Positions 7,358 to 16,055 of a DNA stretch of 32,281 nucleotides are shown here, one piece after another. Numbering within the stretch: the stretch's first letter is position 1; each line of letters opens with the position of its first letter. A program made the translations under genes and the position numbers. The notes beneath the pieces were generated by a model. That model was not told the DNA's origin. It searched no databases and worked only from the letters and a program-made list of their open reading frames with translations. The DNA is from Burkholderiales bacterium UBA2459 (GTDB lineage: Bacteria > Pseudomonadota > Gammaproteobacteria > Burkholderiales > Burkholderiaceae_E), in the NCBI GenBank assembly GCA_002342365.1, contig DDPV01000015.1:63800-96080 (forward strand), read 5' to 3'.

Positions 7358-8569
7358 ATGTCCTCGGTACATGGTTTGATCCTGACGCCCGAGGGTCCGA
7401 TTGAAGGTTGTCTGATCTGGGAAGCCTGCCACATCAAGGCGGTTCTTGCCGAAGCACCGACGGCAGATCAGCATGAACGGCAAGGTGCGTTGATTGTTCC
7501 TGGCTTTATTGATTTGCACGTCCACGGCGCGGCCGGAAGAGATTTCATGGATGCAGCCGATTCGGCCAGCACCATCGCAGCCTTGCATGCGAGGCATGGC
7601 ACATGCGCAATGCTCGCGACCACCATGACTGCGCCGATTGAAGCGATCCGCTGTGCTCTGGCGTCGATTGCCGCAGCGATGCAAAAGCAATCGAATCGAC
7701 GGGCCTGCCAGCGCGATCCAAGCGAACTCAGACCTTTCAGTCAGGCCGATCAGCCGGCTGAACCCTTTGAGGCGGAGATTCTCGGGGTTCATCTTGAAGG
7801 GCCTTATTTGAGTGCGCAAAAACTAGGCGCGCAACCGGCTCACACCAAAACCGCGAGCTTAGAAGAAATCATGAGTCTGCATGCGATCGCAGCGTTGCGA
7901 ATTATCACGCTGGCGCCCGAGAACGAGGCGCATCTCAGGCTGATTGTTGCGCTGCGTGACGCGGGCTTTGCGGTGCAGCTTGGCCACAGCGAGGCAAGTT
8001 ATGCGCTTGCAAAGCAAGCCTTTGGGTGCGGAGCACGCGGCGTTACGCACTTGTTCAATGCGATGTCCGGTTTTCATCATCGCAGCCCTGGTTTGGTTGG
8101 GGCGTCGCTTGCCCATGCTGAGTTTGCTGAAATCATTCCCGATCTTTTGCATGTCCATCCAGGCGCCATGCTTGCAGCCTACCGGGCGATTCCGGGCTTG
8201 TATGCGGTCACCGATGCAACCGCGGCTACGGGTATGCCGGATGGAAGCTACCGGTTGGGTGAACAGACGGTTCAGCGCTGCCTTGGTTCTGTTCGTTTGC
8301 CCGACGGCAGCCTTGCAGGAAGTGCGCTGACGATGGATCAAGCTTTTCGAAATCTCGTATCGATCGGACTGAGTCTGAACCAGGCGAGCGAGATGCTTTC
8401 GGAGCGGCCGGCACAAATGCTGGAATTAACGGACCGCGGACGGATTTCGAAAGACTATCGCGCCGATTTCGTGGTCCTTGACCGTGACAACTTGCTTGTG
8501 CAGCAAGTTGTTATCGGCGGAAGGGTGCTCAACCTCAGGCATTCAGCGCTCTCCCAAAGCAGCCCGTAG
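7358..8569 (+). CDS. nagA: N-acetylglucosamine-6-phosphate deacetylase
   Basis: 403-residue cytosolic metallo-amidohydrolase that converts GlcNAc-6-P to glucosamine-6-P and acetate, the exit step of amino-sugar recycling. Metal and active-site residues are in place: HVHG (His54, His56), HLEGPY (Glu147), QLGHSEAS (His210), THLFNAMSG (His231) and VTDATAATG (Asp286, catalytic). A polar insertion of about 28 residues (~110-138) separates strands before the HLEGPY motif and is probably a surface loop. ATG 7358 is chosen because it places the first strand correctly; GTG 7328 would add ten residues. It is convergent with murQ, whose product supplies this enzyme's substrate, and the two coding regions overlap by 27 bases. 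Confidence 0.95.
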   Translation: MSSVHGLILTPEGPIEGCLIWEACHIKAVLAEAPTADQHERQGALIVPGFIDLHVHGAAGRDFMDAADSASTIAALHARHGTCAMLATTMTAPIEAIRCALASIAAAMQKQSNRRACQRDPSELRPFSQADQPAEPFEAEILGVHLEGPYLSAQKLGAQPAHTKTASLEEIMSLHAIAALRIITLAPENEAHLRLIVALRDAGFAVQLGHSEASYALAKQAFGCGARGVTHLFNAMSGFHHRSPGLVGASLAHAEFAEIIPDLLHVHPGAMLAAYRAIPGLYAVTDATAATGMPDGSYRLGEQTVQRCLGSVRLPDGSLAGSALTMDQAFRNLVSIGLSLNQASEMLSERPAQMLELTDRGRISKDYRADFVVLDRDNLLVQQVVIGGRVLNLRHSALSQSSP

Positions 8570-9442
8570 ATCACCTGCCAATGCTGACAGCAAGGACTCA
8601 GCCTGCTTCGCAGGCAAGCCGCACCTGAGCATCACGATCGCAACCTTGACGCGATATCCACATGCAAGAAGCGCCTCCTCGGCCTGGACAGCGCTGGCAC
8701 CGCTTACCGTCATCGTCAGCCTTAGGGCACGTTGGTAGAGCTTCGCGTTGGTTGCCTTGAGGTCGACCATCAAGTTGCCATAAACTTTATGCAACCTCAC
8801 CATGACCGAACTCGAAAAGCTGTTGAGTGCAATCTTTTGAGCGGTACCGGCTTTAAGGCGGGTGCTTCCAGAGATCACCTCAGGCCCGGTGTCCAGCACG
8901 ATGCCAATCTGCGCGGCTGCGGCGAGCGCGGAGCCCGGATTGTTCGCCATACCAATTGTGAGGCAACCCAAGGGTTTTGCCGCCTCGATCACCGCCAGGG
9001 CAAATGGCGTGGTGCCCGAGGCTGCAATCGCAAAGACGACGTCGCTTTCGCGTGGCTCAAGTGCAAGAAAGTCGAGCGCAGCCTGTTCGCGATTGTCCTC
9101 GGCACCCTCCACCGCAATAAACATCGCGCCCGGTCCCCCGGCCAGCAGCGCGGGTGCTCGGTCACGGGACCATGAAAACGTCGGGAAAAGTTCGACCGCA
9201 TCCAAGACGGCGAGGCGACCGCTTGTACCTGCTCCCGCATAAATCAGACGTCCGCCACGAGCCAGCCGCTCGGCACTGGCTTCAACCGCGTTGCTCAACT
9301 CCTGTGCAGCCTTCAGCACGGCAGACGCAGCGCGCTGCTGATCGTGCACGAATGCCTGCACAAGATCTTGGCTCGTATAGCGATCAAGCGCAAGATGGCA
9401 ACTGCTCGGATTTTCGGTGCCCGGTGGTTGGACCTGGTTCAT
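8543..9442 (-). CDS. murQ: N-acetylmuramic acid 6-phosphate etherase
   Basis: 299-residue cytosolic SIS-domain lyase that splits the D-lactyl ether of MurNAc-6-P, giving GlcNAc-6-P and D-lactate. Characteristic stretches: GAGTSGRLAVLDAVELFPTF (sugar-phosphate site with the catalytic Glu), AVEGAEDN (second acid), AIAASGTTPFALAVIEAAK, and TRLKAGTAQKIALNSFSS in the C-terminal half, followed by VYGNLMVDLKATNAKL. Length matches the family. It is the last gene of the agmatinase-amiD-digH-murQ set, starting 14 bases after the glycosidase stop, and it overlaps the end of the convergent nagA. The kinase that would make its substrate (AnmK, MurK or AmgK type) is not intact in this window. Confidence 0.96.
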   Translation of the reverse strand: MNQVQPPGTENPSSCHLALDRYTSQDLVQAFVHDQQRAASAVLKAAQELSNAVEASAERLARGGRLIYAGAGTSGRLAVLDAVELFPTFSWSRDRAPALLAGGPGAMFIAVEGAEDNREQAALDFLALEPRESDVVFAIAASGTTPFALAVIEAAKPLGCLTIGMANNPGSALAAAAQIGIVLDTGPEVISGSTRLKAGTAQKIALNSFSSSVMVRLHKVYGNLMVDLKATNAKLYQRALRLTMTVSGASAVQAEEALLACGYRVKVAIVMLRCGLPAKQAESLLSALAGDLRAALGER

Positions 9443-9456
9443 AGATGCTGCCGCAC

Positions 9457-11229
9457 TCAGCCCTTCCAGCTAAAAGCAATGCCTTCGCTTGCCTCGCCTA
9501 CGCGGTTAAGTAGCCGCAAAACGTACTGTCGATTTGCGCTCAGGGTAATCGGATGGAGGTTCACATCGCCGTGGGACATCGACCATTGCGCGTGCTCATC
9601 GCTTCGTTGATGCAAGACCCAGCGTACCGGGGTGGTCCCCCAAGGCCGCGACCCGAGTGGCGATTCAAAGCCTAAGTTACCATGCTGATCGGGTTCAATC
9701 AGTTGCGGTCTATCAGGGCCTGCGCGACTCAGCCATGAACTTGGCGGCACAAGGCTTGGCCTCTGATAGCTTTCGCTGCTCAGCCTCACGGCAATGTTTT
9801 GCCGGTTTTCGAGCAGGGCGATCATGCTGAAATGAATATGGCCGCCTGCACGAGCGAGTCGACGCTGCTCCCGGATCTGGTCAATGATTTCGCTGGCAGG
9901 CCACATGCGACCGGGTTGAGCAATTGAGCTTGTGTAAAGGCCCGGCCAAAGATGTCGCTTTGCGATGAGGCGTTCGGACCAGTACCTTAGCAGCACCTCA
10001 AAGGCCTGTGCCGTTTGATCAAGCTTCCAGTACAACTGGGGAGCTAGGTAGTCGAGCCAACCCTCCCCGCACCATCGCTCGACATCAGCGTAGAGCTGAT
10101 CGTATTGACTAAAGCCCTGAATGCCGGCTGGTCGCAGCACAGGCTTTCCGATGCCAAAGGGGCTGATTCCAACCCGAACCCAGGGCTTTTGTTTATGGAC
10201 CCGCTCGTAGAGGCTCCGTACCATGTTGTCCACATGGCTTCGACGCCAATCGGCTCTGCTGAGCTTTCCTCCTCGCCGGCGATAAGTCTTGAACAGGGAT
10301 TCGTCCGGAAACTCAAGTGCTGATGAATTGCCTTGCGCTTTGATCGGATATGGATAGAAGTAATCATCCAGATGAACGGCATCAAGGTCATAGCGCCGGA
10401 CCACGTCCTCGATTACGTTGAGGGACCACTGGAGCGCTTTGGGTTCAGCAGGGTTCATCCACCATTGATCCCCGTACTTCAGCACCAGTCGTGGCTGTTG
10501 CCTGGCCAGATGCTTGGCATGAAAACCAGACTTCGCACTTGCATGGCGCGCGCGATAGGGATTGAACCAAGCATGAAACTCAAGGCCATTTTGCTTGCAT
10601 GTCTGGATCCAGTAACCTAGCGGATCAAAGCCCTCGGGCAGACTTGCGCCCTGATGACCCACCAGATACTCACTGGTCGGCTCGAGCTCTGAGGCAAAAA
10701 GAGCATCGCCCGAGGGGCGCACCTGCACGATCAGGGCGTTGAGGCCCATGGTTTTCGCCTGCGTACAAATCCTCTCAATTTCTGAGCGCAAGGCAGGGGC
10801 CGATAAAGCCGGTTTGCTGGGCCAGTCGATGTTGGCCACGCTTGCCACCCAGGCTGCCCGGAACTCGCGATGAATCTCCGGAAGCGGGGCGATTGATAGG
10901 GGTTGAAGACTCGATGCCCGATTAGCTTCGCTCTCAGCCGGTCGTTTATCTGAATTTTTCGCTCCGGTGGCTGATCGCGCACTGAGCGTTTCCGGTTCAT
11001 TCCTTGCAAGCCCAGCGCCTTTTGCTTCCATCACCTTGTTGTCAGGTGAACCGCTTACCGGACTTTGGCTTGCTGCTTGGCCATCGGAAACCAGCACTTG
11101 GCCAAAGCCGTTGCAGCCGGAGAGCAGACTGCTTAGGCCAAGGCCTTGCGCACCGACCTTGATGACCTGCCGTCGCTGCAGATCAGGGTGAACCTGCCTG
11201 TTGTCTTCTTGCTGCCTGGCTGTAGACAA
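9457..11229 (-). CDS. digH: DigH/YddW-like glycosidase (GHL10 family) lipoprotein
   Basis: 590-residue exported protein whose catalytic region is the glycosyl-hydrolase-like 10 (DUF187) domain, beginning near residue 118 with EIHREFRAAWVASVANIDWP and including LNALIVQVRPSGDALF, GLEFHAWFNPYR, YDLDAVHLDDYFYPYP and WLDYLAPQLYW. E. coli DigH (YddW) of this family cuts denuded peptidoglycan glycans, which fits the AmiD-like gene just upstream. The N-terminus has RRQVIKVGAQGLGLSSLLSGC, a twin-arginine-like signal ending in a lipobox Cys (~39), then a Ser/Ala-rich linker. The C-terminal ~100 residues look like an added beta domain. Start is TTG 11229, supported by AAAGGG just upstream and the absence of another start that keeps the signal. 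Confidence 0.85.
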   Translation of the reverse strand: MSTARQQEDNRQVHPDLQRRQVIKVGAQGLGLSSLLSGCNGFGQVLVSDGQAASQSPVSGSPDNKVMEAKGAGLARNEPETLSARSATGAKNSDKRPAESEANRASSLQPLSIAPLPEIHREFRAAWVASVANIDWPSKPALSAPALRSEIERICTQAKTMGLNALIVQVRPSGDALFASELEPTSEYLVGHQGASLPEGFDPLGYWIQTCKQNGLEFHAWFNPYRARHASAKSGFHAKHLARQQPRLVLKYGDQWWMNPAEPKALQWSLNVIEDVVRRYDLDAVHLDDYFYPYPIKAQGNSSALEFPDESLFKTYRRRGGKLSRADWRRSHVDNMVRSLYERVHKQKPWVRVGISPFGIGKPVLRPAGIQGFSQYDQLYADVERWCGEGWLDYLAPQLYWKLDQTAQAFEVLLRYWSERLIAKRHLWPGLYTSSIAQPGRMWPASEIIDQIREQRRLARAGGHIHFSMIALLENRQNIAVRLSSESYQRPSLVPPSSWLSRAGPDRPQLIEPDQHGNLGFESPLGSRPWGTTPVRWVLHQRSDEHAQWSMSHGDVNLHPITLSANRQYVLRLLNRVGEASEGIAFSWKG

Positions 11230-11240
11230 GGCCGCCCTTT

Positions 11241-12107
11241 TCAGCTTGCCTGATTCAGCACCGCAAGCAAAGCTGCGGTATGTGCATCGGTCAAACCATC
11301 ATAACGACTTGGACGGTAGCGCATTTGGAACGCTGCGATCACCCGTCGTGTTGGCTCGGTCGCTTCGCCATGCTGTTCGACCTGGTAACCATGTTGCGAA
11401 AGCATTTGTTGAAACCAGGCTAAGGATGGCAACTTTGCTTCAAAGGCCGGCAATCTCGCTGCGACTTCCCGCTCGTCAGGCCAACGAATCAGTCCTTCCC
11501 GGGCAAGTCGCTTCCAGGGAAACAAAGGACCCGGGTCGATCTTCCGTTGCGGTGCGATATCGCTGTGTCCGAGAACGCGATCGGGACGAATTTGATGGCG
11601 TTTCATGATGTCGCGCACAAGCGGAATCAAAGCGTCGATTTGCCGCTCCGGATAGGGCACAAAGCTCAGCGATCCGTCGCTTTCGGTGCTGATACCAGGA
11701 TGAACAATTTCAATGCCAATCGAGGCCGAATTCAGATTTCCGTGACCAGCCCAGTAGCTAATACCGGCATGAAATGCGCGCAGATTTTCGTCAACCAGGC
11801 GATAAATTCGCGGCGGCGTCTCGTCAGTAAGCAAATAGTGCGAAGACACCTGGCCTCGGGTGAGAACTTCCAGAGAACGCTCTAAATTCAATTGCGTATA
11901 GTGAATGATCAAAAACAAAGCGCGACTTTCGAATCCCTTGGAGCGATAGGATTGGGCGTCGATCGTCAAGGGTGCAGTGCCGCAACTGCTCACGGCCAAA
12001 GCACCTGCGGCCATGGCGAGTCGGTTAAAGCGACGGCGTTCACGATGCGAAGCTGGGTCCTTCAACCGCCGATGGACGAAGCTAGTGGCTGCATGGGCTG
12101 CTGACAT
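11241..12107 (-). CDS. amiD: N-acetylmuramoyl-L-alanine amidase (AmiD/AmpD type, amidase_2)
   Basis: 288-residue zinc amidase that removes stem peptides from MurNAc or anhydro-MurNAc. Zinc and catalytic residues are visible in FLIIHYTQ (His), NSASIGIEIVHPG (Glu) and VLGHSDIAPQRKIDPGPLFPW (His and Asp). A C-terminal peptidoglycan-binding-like helical region follows (~220-288). The N-terminus carries RERRRFNRLAMAAGALAVSSC: a twin-arginine-like signal with a possible lipobox Cys42, so it is likely an outer-membrane or periplasmic lipoprotein like AmiD rather than cytosolic AmpD. ATG 12107 is preferred; the frame stays open up to a TTG at 12215, but that part does not resemble the family. Only 11 bases separate it from the glycosidase gene downstream. 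Confidence 0.9.
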   Translation of the reverse strand: MSAAHAATSFVHRRLKDPASHRERRRFNRLAMAAGALAVSSCGTAPLTIDAQSYRSKGFESRALFLIIHYTQLNLERSLEVLTRGQVSSHYLLTDETPPRIYRLVDENLRAFHAGISYWAGHGNLNSASIGIEIVHPGISTESDGSLSFVPYPERQIDALIPLVRDIMKRHQIRPDRVLGHSDIAPQRKIDPGPLFPWKRLAREGLIRWPDEREVAARLPAFEAKLPSLAWFQQMLSQHGYQVEQHGEATEPTRRVIAAFQMRYRPSRYDGLTDAHTAALLAVLNQAS

Positions 12108-12145
12108 ATGAGGCGCTGACAAGGGTGCGGGTTGATGCAGTGACT

Positions 12146-12366
12146 TTACAAGACTTTCCTGGAGCAGGGGATGCCGCAAAAGACAACGCTGGTAAGCCCG
12201 ATGGGTCGATGCCAAAAGTTTGCCAGTCGAAAATCAGCGGCCCGCGCGGTCCGGGCGCCGAAGGCACCCGGTGGATCTTTGCGTCGTGATCGCAAAAGCA
12301 CCATCGTGACTCGGCGCCGCCTATGTCGATGCCGACGAAGCTGTCGTCTGCCTGATCTGTCCGCAC
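12146..12366 (-). pseudogene. possible decayed sugar-kinase-like (ASKHA) N-terminal fragment
   Basis: Between the agmatinase-family gene and amiD, the minus strand encodes from GTG 12366 a short stretch reading SFVGIDIGGAESRWCF CDHDAKI. It resembles the first two strands and phosphate-1 loop (DxGGxxxR) of BadF/BcrA-type N-acetylglucosamine kinases. After about 45 residues the frame loses resemblance and runs out, with no matching phosphate-2 or adenosine motif in any frame before amiD. It overlaps the last 46 bases of the agmatinase-family gene. It may be the stump of a kinase once lying in this amino-sugar operon; a chance match is possible because the motif is short. Confidence 0.35.
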
Positions 12367-13292
12367 AAGTAAGTCCAGAGGAAATGGGCCGCATTTAAGC
12401 TTGTGATTTCTGCGTGATCATAGGCAGGTGCAACTTCGCAAAGGTCAGCGCCTATAAAGCCCAGATCGCTGCTGTCTTCAAGCAGTGTCATGACCTGCGC
12501 TGGCGTGAGGCCCGCCGGCTCGGGTGTTCCAGTACCTGGGGCAAATCCAGGATCAAGACAATCGATATCGATCGATAGGTAAAGGGGCGGATGGCCTGCT
12601 TTGGAGAGTCGGACCCTCAAGGGATCAAGCAAGCGCTGCCACTGTCTGCTTGAGAATACATCGCGTAACGATCTGGCTTCAAGAACAACGCCGCCCGCCC
12701 GCTCAAGACGCTGGCGAACGGTTCGGGATGCCGGGGATCGGATTCCCACCTGCATGCTGCAAGCAGGCAGTATCAAACCCTCAAGCAGTGCTTCATGGAC
12801 CCAGGTGCCGTGTCCGCTTGGCTCACCGAAATGATCCGGCCAGCTGTCACAATGCGCATCAAGGTGAAGCAGCCCGACGGGCTGACCATGTTGTTTGACC
12901 AACTGACGAAGTATCGCAAGGGTGATGGAGTGATCGCCTCCAAGCCAAACCATGTGATGACGGCCTAACAGTTGCGCGATTTGCGGCTCGAGTGCTGAGC
13001 GTACGTGCTGGATATCGGCTAGGGGAATTCGCAGGTCGCCATAATCGCTGATCGAATCAATCGGGGAACAATCAAACAACGGATGCTCAGCGTCGCATAA
13101 CATGCGACTGGCTTTTCGTATTGCTGCGGGTCCTTCTCGCGCACCACTGCGATTGGTCACGGCGCCATCGTAAGGAATGCCTGCGACTGCAAACCGGGTC
13201 AGGACCTTTGCATCCCGATCTGGCCAAGGCAACAGGCTAAGACCCAAAAATCCGTCGGAGAGACAAAACGCCGGTCGCTGGGTGACGCTCAT
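12321..13292 (-). CDS. speB: agmatinase/arginase-family ureohydrolase
   Basis: 323-residue binuclear-manganese hydrolase that releases urea from a guanidino compound; agmatine is the usual substrate of this branch, with guanidinobutyrate or others possible. All metal-ligand motifs are present: WLGGDHSITLAIL (His), LLHLDAHCDSW (Asp-x-His-x-x-x-Asp), and LSIDIDCLDPGFAPGTGTPEPAG (Asp-x-Asp) with the terminal acidic ADLCEVAPAYD. Length is typical. It heads the leftward set containing amiD, digH and murQ and is divergent from dacB with 54 bases between. The last 15 or so residues overlap the kinase-like fragment and look non-conserved. Why a ureohydrolase leads a cell-wall operon is not evident. 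Confidence 0.9.
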   Translation of the reverse strand: MSVTQRPAFCLSDGFLGLSLLPWPDRDAKVLTRFAVAGIPYDGAVTNRSGAREGPAAIRKASRMLCDAEHPLFDCSPIDSISDYGDLRIPLADIQHVRSALEPQIAQLLGRHHMVWLGGDHSITLAILRQLVKQHGQPVGLLHLDAHCDSWPDHFGEPSGHGTWVHEALLEGLILPACSMQVGIRSPASRTVRQRLERAGGVVLEARSLRDVFSSRQWQRLLDPLRVRLSKAGHPPLYLSIDIDCLDPGFAPGTGTPEPAGLTPAQVMTLLEDSSDLGFIGADLCEVAPAYDHAEITSLNAAHFLWTYLCGQIRQTTASSAST

Positions 13293-13346
13293 GAATCGCG
13301 ATAAGCTAGAGCAGACATATTCTGATTATCCCACGGCCATGCCAAC

Positions 13347-14915
13347 ATGAAACGCTTGACTGCTTTGATCGGCTTGAGTATTTGCCTGAGCGCCTGTGTG
13401 ACGAACCCGCGCGAGTCTGCAACGCCGCTGCGGACCAAGCAAGACCCCCATCAGCGTATCCATGATGTGGCGAAGCGTTTGGGCTTTGATCCCGATGCCT
13501 ATGCGTTTATGGCGCAGTCAGCACCTGAGCCGGCAGGAATTTTCCTATCACATCGCGCCGACGCCCCCATGCAGCCGGCATCAACCATCAAGCTTCTGAC
13601 CAGTGCTGTTGCACTTGATCGCCTGGGCCCCGAGCATCGGGGCTTTACCGAGCTTCAGTCTGCAGCATCCATTCAGGATGAGCGTTTACATGGGGACTTG
13701 TGGTTGATCGCCGGGGCAGACCCTGAGTTTGGCCTTTCGACGATGTGGGAGATGCTGCTGCAGCTGCGCGCAAAGTCAATTCGCGTGATCGACGGCAACT
13801 TGCTGGTGAATCGCCATCGTTTTCGCCCGGCGCGCTTTGATCAGGATTTGCCTGCATTCGATGAAGCGCCCGAGTTTGCCTACAACCTGATTCCAGACGC
13901 CTTGTCGGCGCATGGCGCATTACAAGACATCGAGCTTCGATCCGATCAGCTAACGGTGGAGGCCAAACTGATTCCCGAGCTCCCGGGAATTGTGATCGAG
14001 AACGGTTTGATCTTGCGCGATACGCCCTGCGCGAATTGGTCTGGCAGTGGTTGGCAAACGCCGCAACAAATCCTTCGCGTCGACGGAACGCTTGCGATTG
14101 TGCTCCGAGGCAGCTTTCCAAAGCAGTGCCGGCAGCTTGCCAGGCTCCAATTGGTCGAACGTAATCGTTTGCTTGAGGCGCAGTTTCGCTGGCTCTGGTC
14201 GCAGCTTGGCGGCAGTTGGAATGGTGGTCTTCGAGAAGTCACAGCACACGAAGCCGCGCAGCAGGGACAAATCGCGCAGACCTCATTGACTGTCATGCTG
14301 CGAAGGCAGTCAAGGCCTTGGGGGGAGTGGTTAAGGCCATTGAACAAACGCTCGGATAATGCGCTGACACGTTTGCTGTATCTGGAAATTGGTGCGATGG
14401 CAGAGTTGGCCCAACGGGCTGCGGATCCCAGCCAGTCTTTGCTCGGTCAACAAGATCTCGGGACTGCGACCGGTCAAGCGCTTTCAACTTTCATGCTCGC
14501 CGAGCGTGAAGTTCTTGCATGGATGCAGCAGCGCGGGATAAACACCGAAGGATTGGTGCTTGAAAACGGCTCAGGCTTGTCCCGCACCGAGCGAATGACA
14601 GCAGCACAAATGGTTTCAATGTTAAGCAGCGTCTCAAGGGAGCATCGCTATCATGACTTGATGATGAGTCTTCCTGTTGCTGGCGAGGACGGCACCTTAA
14701 AGCGCAGGTACACGGGTCATCTGGCAACGGGCAGCGCGAGGCTAAAGACCGGCAGCCTGTGGAATGTCAGCGCAATCGCAGGTGTTGTGCTTGATCGCAG
14801 AAAAAGGCCGTGGATGGTATCGATCATGGTAAACCATCCGAGAGCATCAACCGCAGCGCCGCTAATCACCGAGATTATCGATACGGTTGCATCCATCGAT
14901 GATGATCACAAATAG
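13347..14915 (+). CDS. dacB: D-alanyl-D-alanine carboxypeptidase/endopeptidase, PBP4 (DacB, peptidase S13)
   Basis: 522-residue penicillin-binding protein of the S13 family, which trims terminal D-Ala and cuts D,D cross-links in periplasmic peptidoglycan. The three penicillin-fold motifs are in order: SxxK as Ser79-Thr-Ile-Lys82, SxN as Ser336-Asp-Asn338, and KTG at Lys467-Gly469. The large insert between the first two motifs (domains II/III of PBP4) is present. The N-terminus (MKRLTALIGLSICLSAC) is a lipoprotein-type signal with Cys17, unlike soluble E. coli PBP4. It stands alone, divergent from the agmatinase-family operon and convergent with ldcA. In this setting it would open cross-links so that the neighbouring enzymes can process the fragments. 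Confidence 0.95.
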   Translation: MKRLTALIGLSICLSACVTNPRESATPLRTKQDPHQRIHDVAKRLGFDPDAYAFMAQSAPEPAGIFLSHRADAPMQPASTIKLLTSAVALDRLGPEHRGFTELQSAASIQDERLHGDLWLIAGADPEFGLSTMWEMLLQLRAKSIRVIDGNLLVNRHRFRPARFDQDLPAFDEAPEFAYNLIPDALSAHGALQDIELRSDQLTVEAKLIPELPGIVIENGLILRDTPCANWSGSGWQTPQQILRVDGTLAIVLRGSFPKQCRQLARLQLVERNRLLEAQFRWLWSQLGGSWNGGLREVTAHEAAQQGQIAQTSLTVMLRRQSRPWGEWLRPLNKRSDNALTRLLYLEIGAMAELAQRAADPSQSLLGQQDLGTATGQALSTFMLAEREVLAWMQQRGINTEGLVLENGSGLSRTERMTAAQMVSMLSSVSREHRYHDLMMSLPVAGEDGTLKRRYTGHLATGSARLKTGSLWNVSAIAGVVLDRRKRPWMVSIMVNHPRASTAAPLITEIIDTVASIDDDHK

Positions 14916-14954
14916 AACGATCATGTCTTGGATGACTGCTGTGCCCTGGATTCG

Positions 14955-16055
14955 TTAAAGAACCGCCGGCTCGAGAAGGCGAATGCTGCCCTCGGTGGCA
15001 TCAATCTCGGCCTTCGCGCCTATCGGCACCGTGAACTTCTGACGGATATGGCCAATAGCCGCACCCCGAAAAACCGGGTAAGAACGTTCCAGAAAATAAT
15101 CGTCAAAGACTTCGTCCAGTGTTGAACGTCCAAAGCCTTCGCCAGGCGTACATTGGGTGAACGCGCCGATAACCACCCCGGCGAGCCGATCCAAGGCGCC
15201 GCTGAGCATCAGCGTGGAGAGCATGCGGTCAACCCGATAAATATATTCGTTGGTATCTTCAATGAAAAGAATCGCATCTTTAAACTGCGGCAAAAACCCT
15301 GAACCTGCCATGGACGACAGGACAGCAAGATTGCCGCCAACCAGGTGGCCCTGCGCTTTTCCGGCGCGCAAGGTCTGGATACGAAACTCCCTGGGCGCGG
15401 GTAGGTCGGCGGGGTCCCTCGGGTTTCGCATCGTCCATGGCAAGGCCTCTTGGACAATGCTCCGAAACTGTTGCTGGCTGAAAGCATTCCATTCGGAAAC
15501 GCCTGCCGGCGAATGAAAGGTGATTAGGCCGGTCTTCGCATAAATTGCATTGATTAAAGCGGTGATATCTGAAAAGCCACCGAAAAATTTGGGCTTCCTT
15601 CGTATGAGTTCGTAGTCGAGCAAAGGAAGGATTCGATTCGCCCCGGAGCCGCCAGTGATAGCAAGAATCCCATCAACTTGCGCATCGGCAAACATCTGGT
15701 TGATATCGGCCGCACGCTGTTGGTCGCTTCCGGCATGGTGTCCGCGGCGCGCGCGCAAATGGGCTCCCTCCTTGATTCGGAAACCCATGGCTTGCAAGGT
15801 ATCGATCGCAATCTCAAAGGGCAAGCGTTCGTGAATGCTGTGGGACGGAGCAACCAGTCCGATCGTATCTCCGATGTGAAGCCGCTTTGACTTGATCGGG
15901 CTGGGCAGAATCATCGATGGCACCGTCTCTGCGATGGATAGGCGTGTTTTTCCGTCGTTGCTTCGTTCGGTGGCGGCGATCGAGGGGATCAGCGGCGAGC
16001 CTGTTGCGGACAGCAGGATAGCTCTGGTGATCTGACGTCGAATCTCAAACAACAC
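14955..16055 (-). CDS. ldcA: LD-carboxypeptidase (peptidase S66, LdcA-like), likely exported
   Basis: 366-residue serine peptidase of family S66, which removes the terminal D-Ala from tetrapeptide stems (L,D bond). Marks: GDTIGLVAPSHSI at the start of the fold, GGSGANRIL, FFGGFSDITAL with the nucleophilic Ser, FIEDTNEYIYRVDRML with the Glu, and AAIGHIRQKFTVPIG with the His. Unlike cytosolic E. coli LdcA, it has about 60 extra N-terminal residues including FEIRRQITRAILLSATGSP, a possible twin-arginine signal, so it may act in the periplasm. The start is GTG 16055, which overlaps the end of the dipeptidase gene by 11 bases. Third gene of the receptor operon. Confidence 0.93.
   Translation of the reverse strand: MLFEIRRQITRAILLSATGSPLIPSIAATERSNDGKTRLSIAETVPSMILPSPIKSKRLHIGDTIGLVAPSHSIHERLPFEIAIDTLQAMGFRIKEGAHLRARRGHHAGSDQQRAADINQMFADAQVDGILAITGGSGANRILPLLDYELIRRKPKFFGGFSDITALINAIYAKTGLITFHSPAGVSEWNAFSQQQFRSIVQEALPWTMRNPRDPADLPAPREFRIQTLRAGKAQGHLVGGNLAVLSSMAGSGFLPQFKDAILFIEDTNEYIYRVDRMLSTLMLSGALDRLAGVVIGAFTQCTPGEGFGRSTLDEVFDDYFLERSYPVFRGAAIGHIRQKFTVPIGAKAEIDATEGSIRLLEPAVL

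Noticed and set aside
7307..8416. Two long minus-strand frames across nagA
   Set aside because: nagA is unmistakable on the opposite strand; these are antisense shadows.
12108..12215. 36-residue N-terminal extension of the AmiD-like protein from a TTG
   Set aside because: No family resemblance and it overlaps the kinase-like fragment; ATG 12107 keeps the signal sequence.
14916..14954. Possible terminator between dacB and ldcA
   Set aside because: I could not find a stable stem with a T-run in this 39-base gap.
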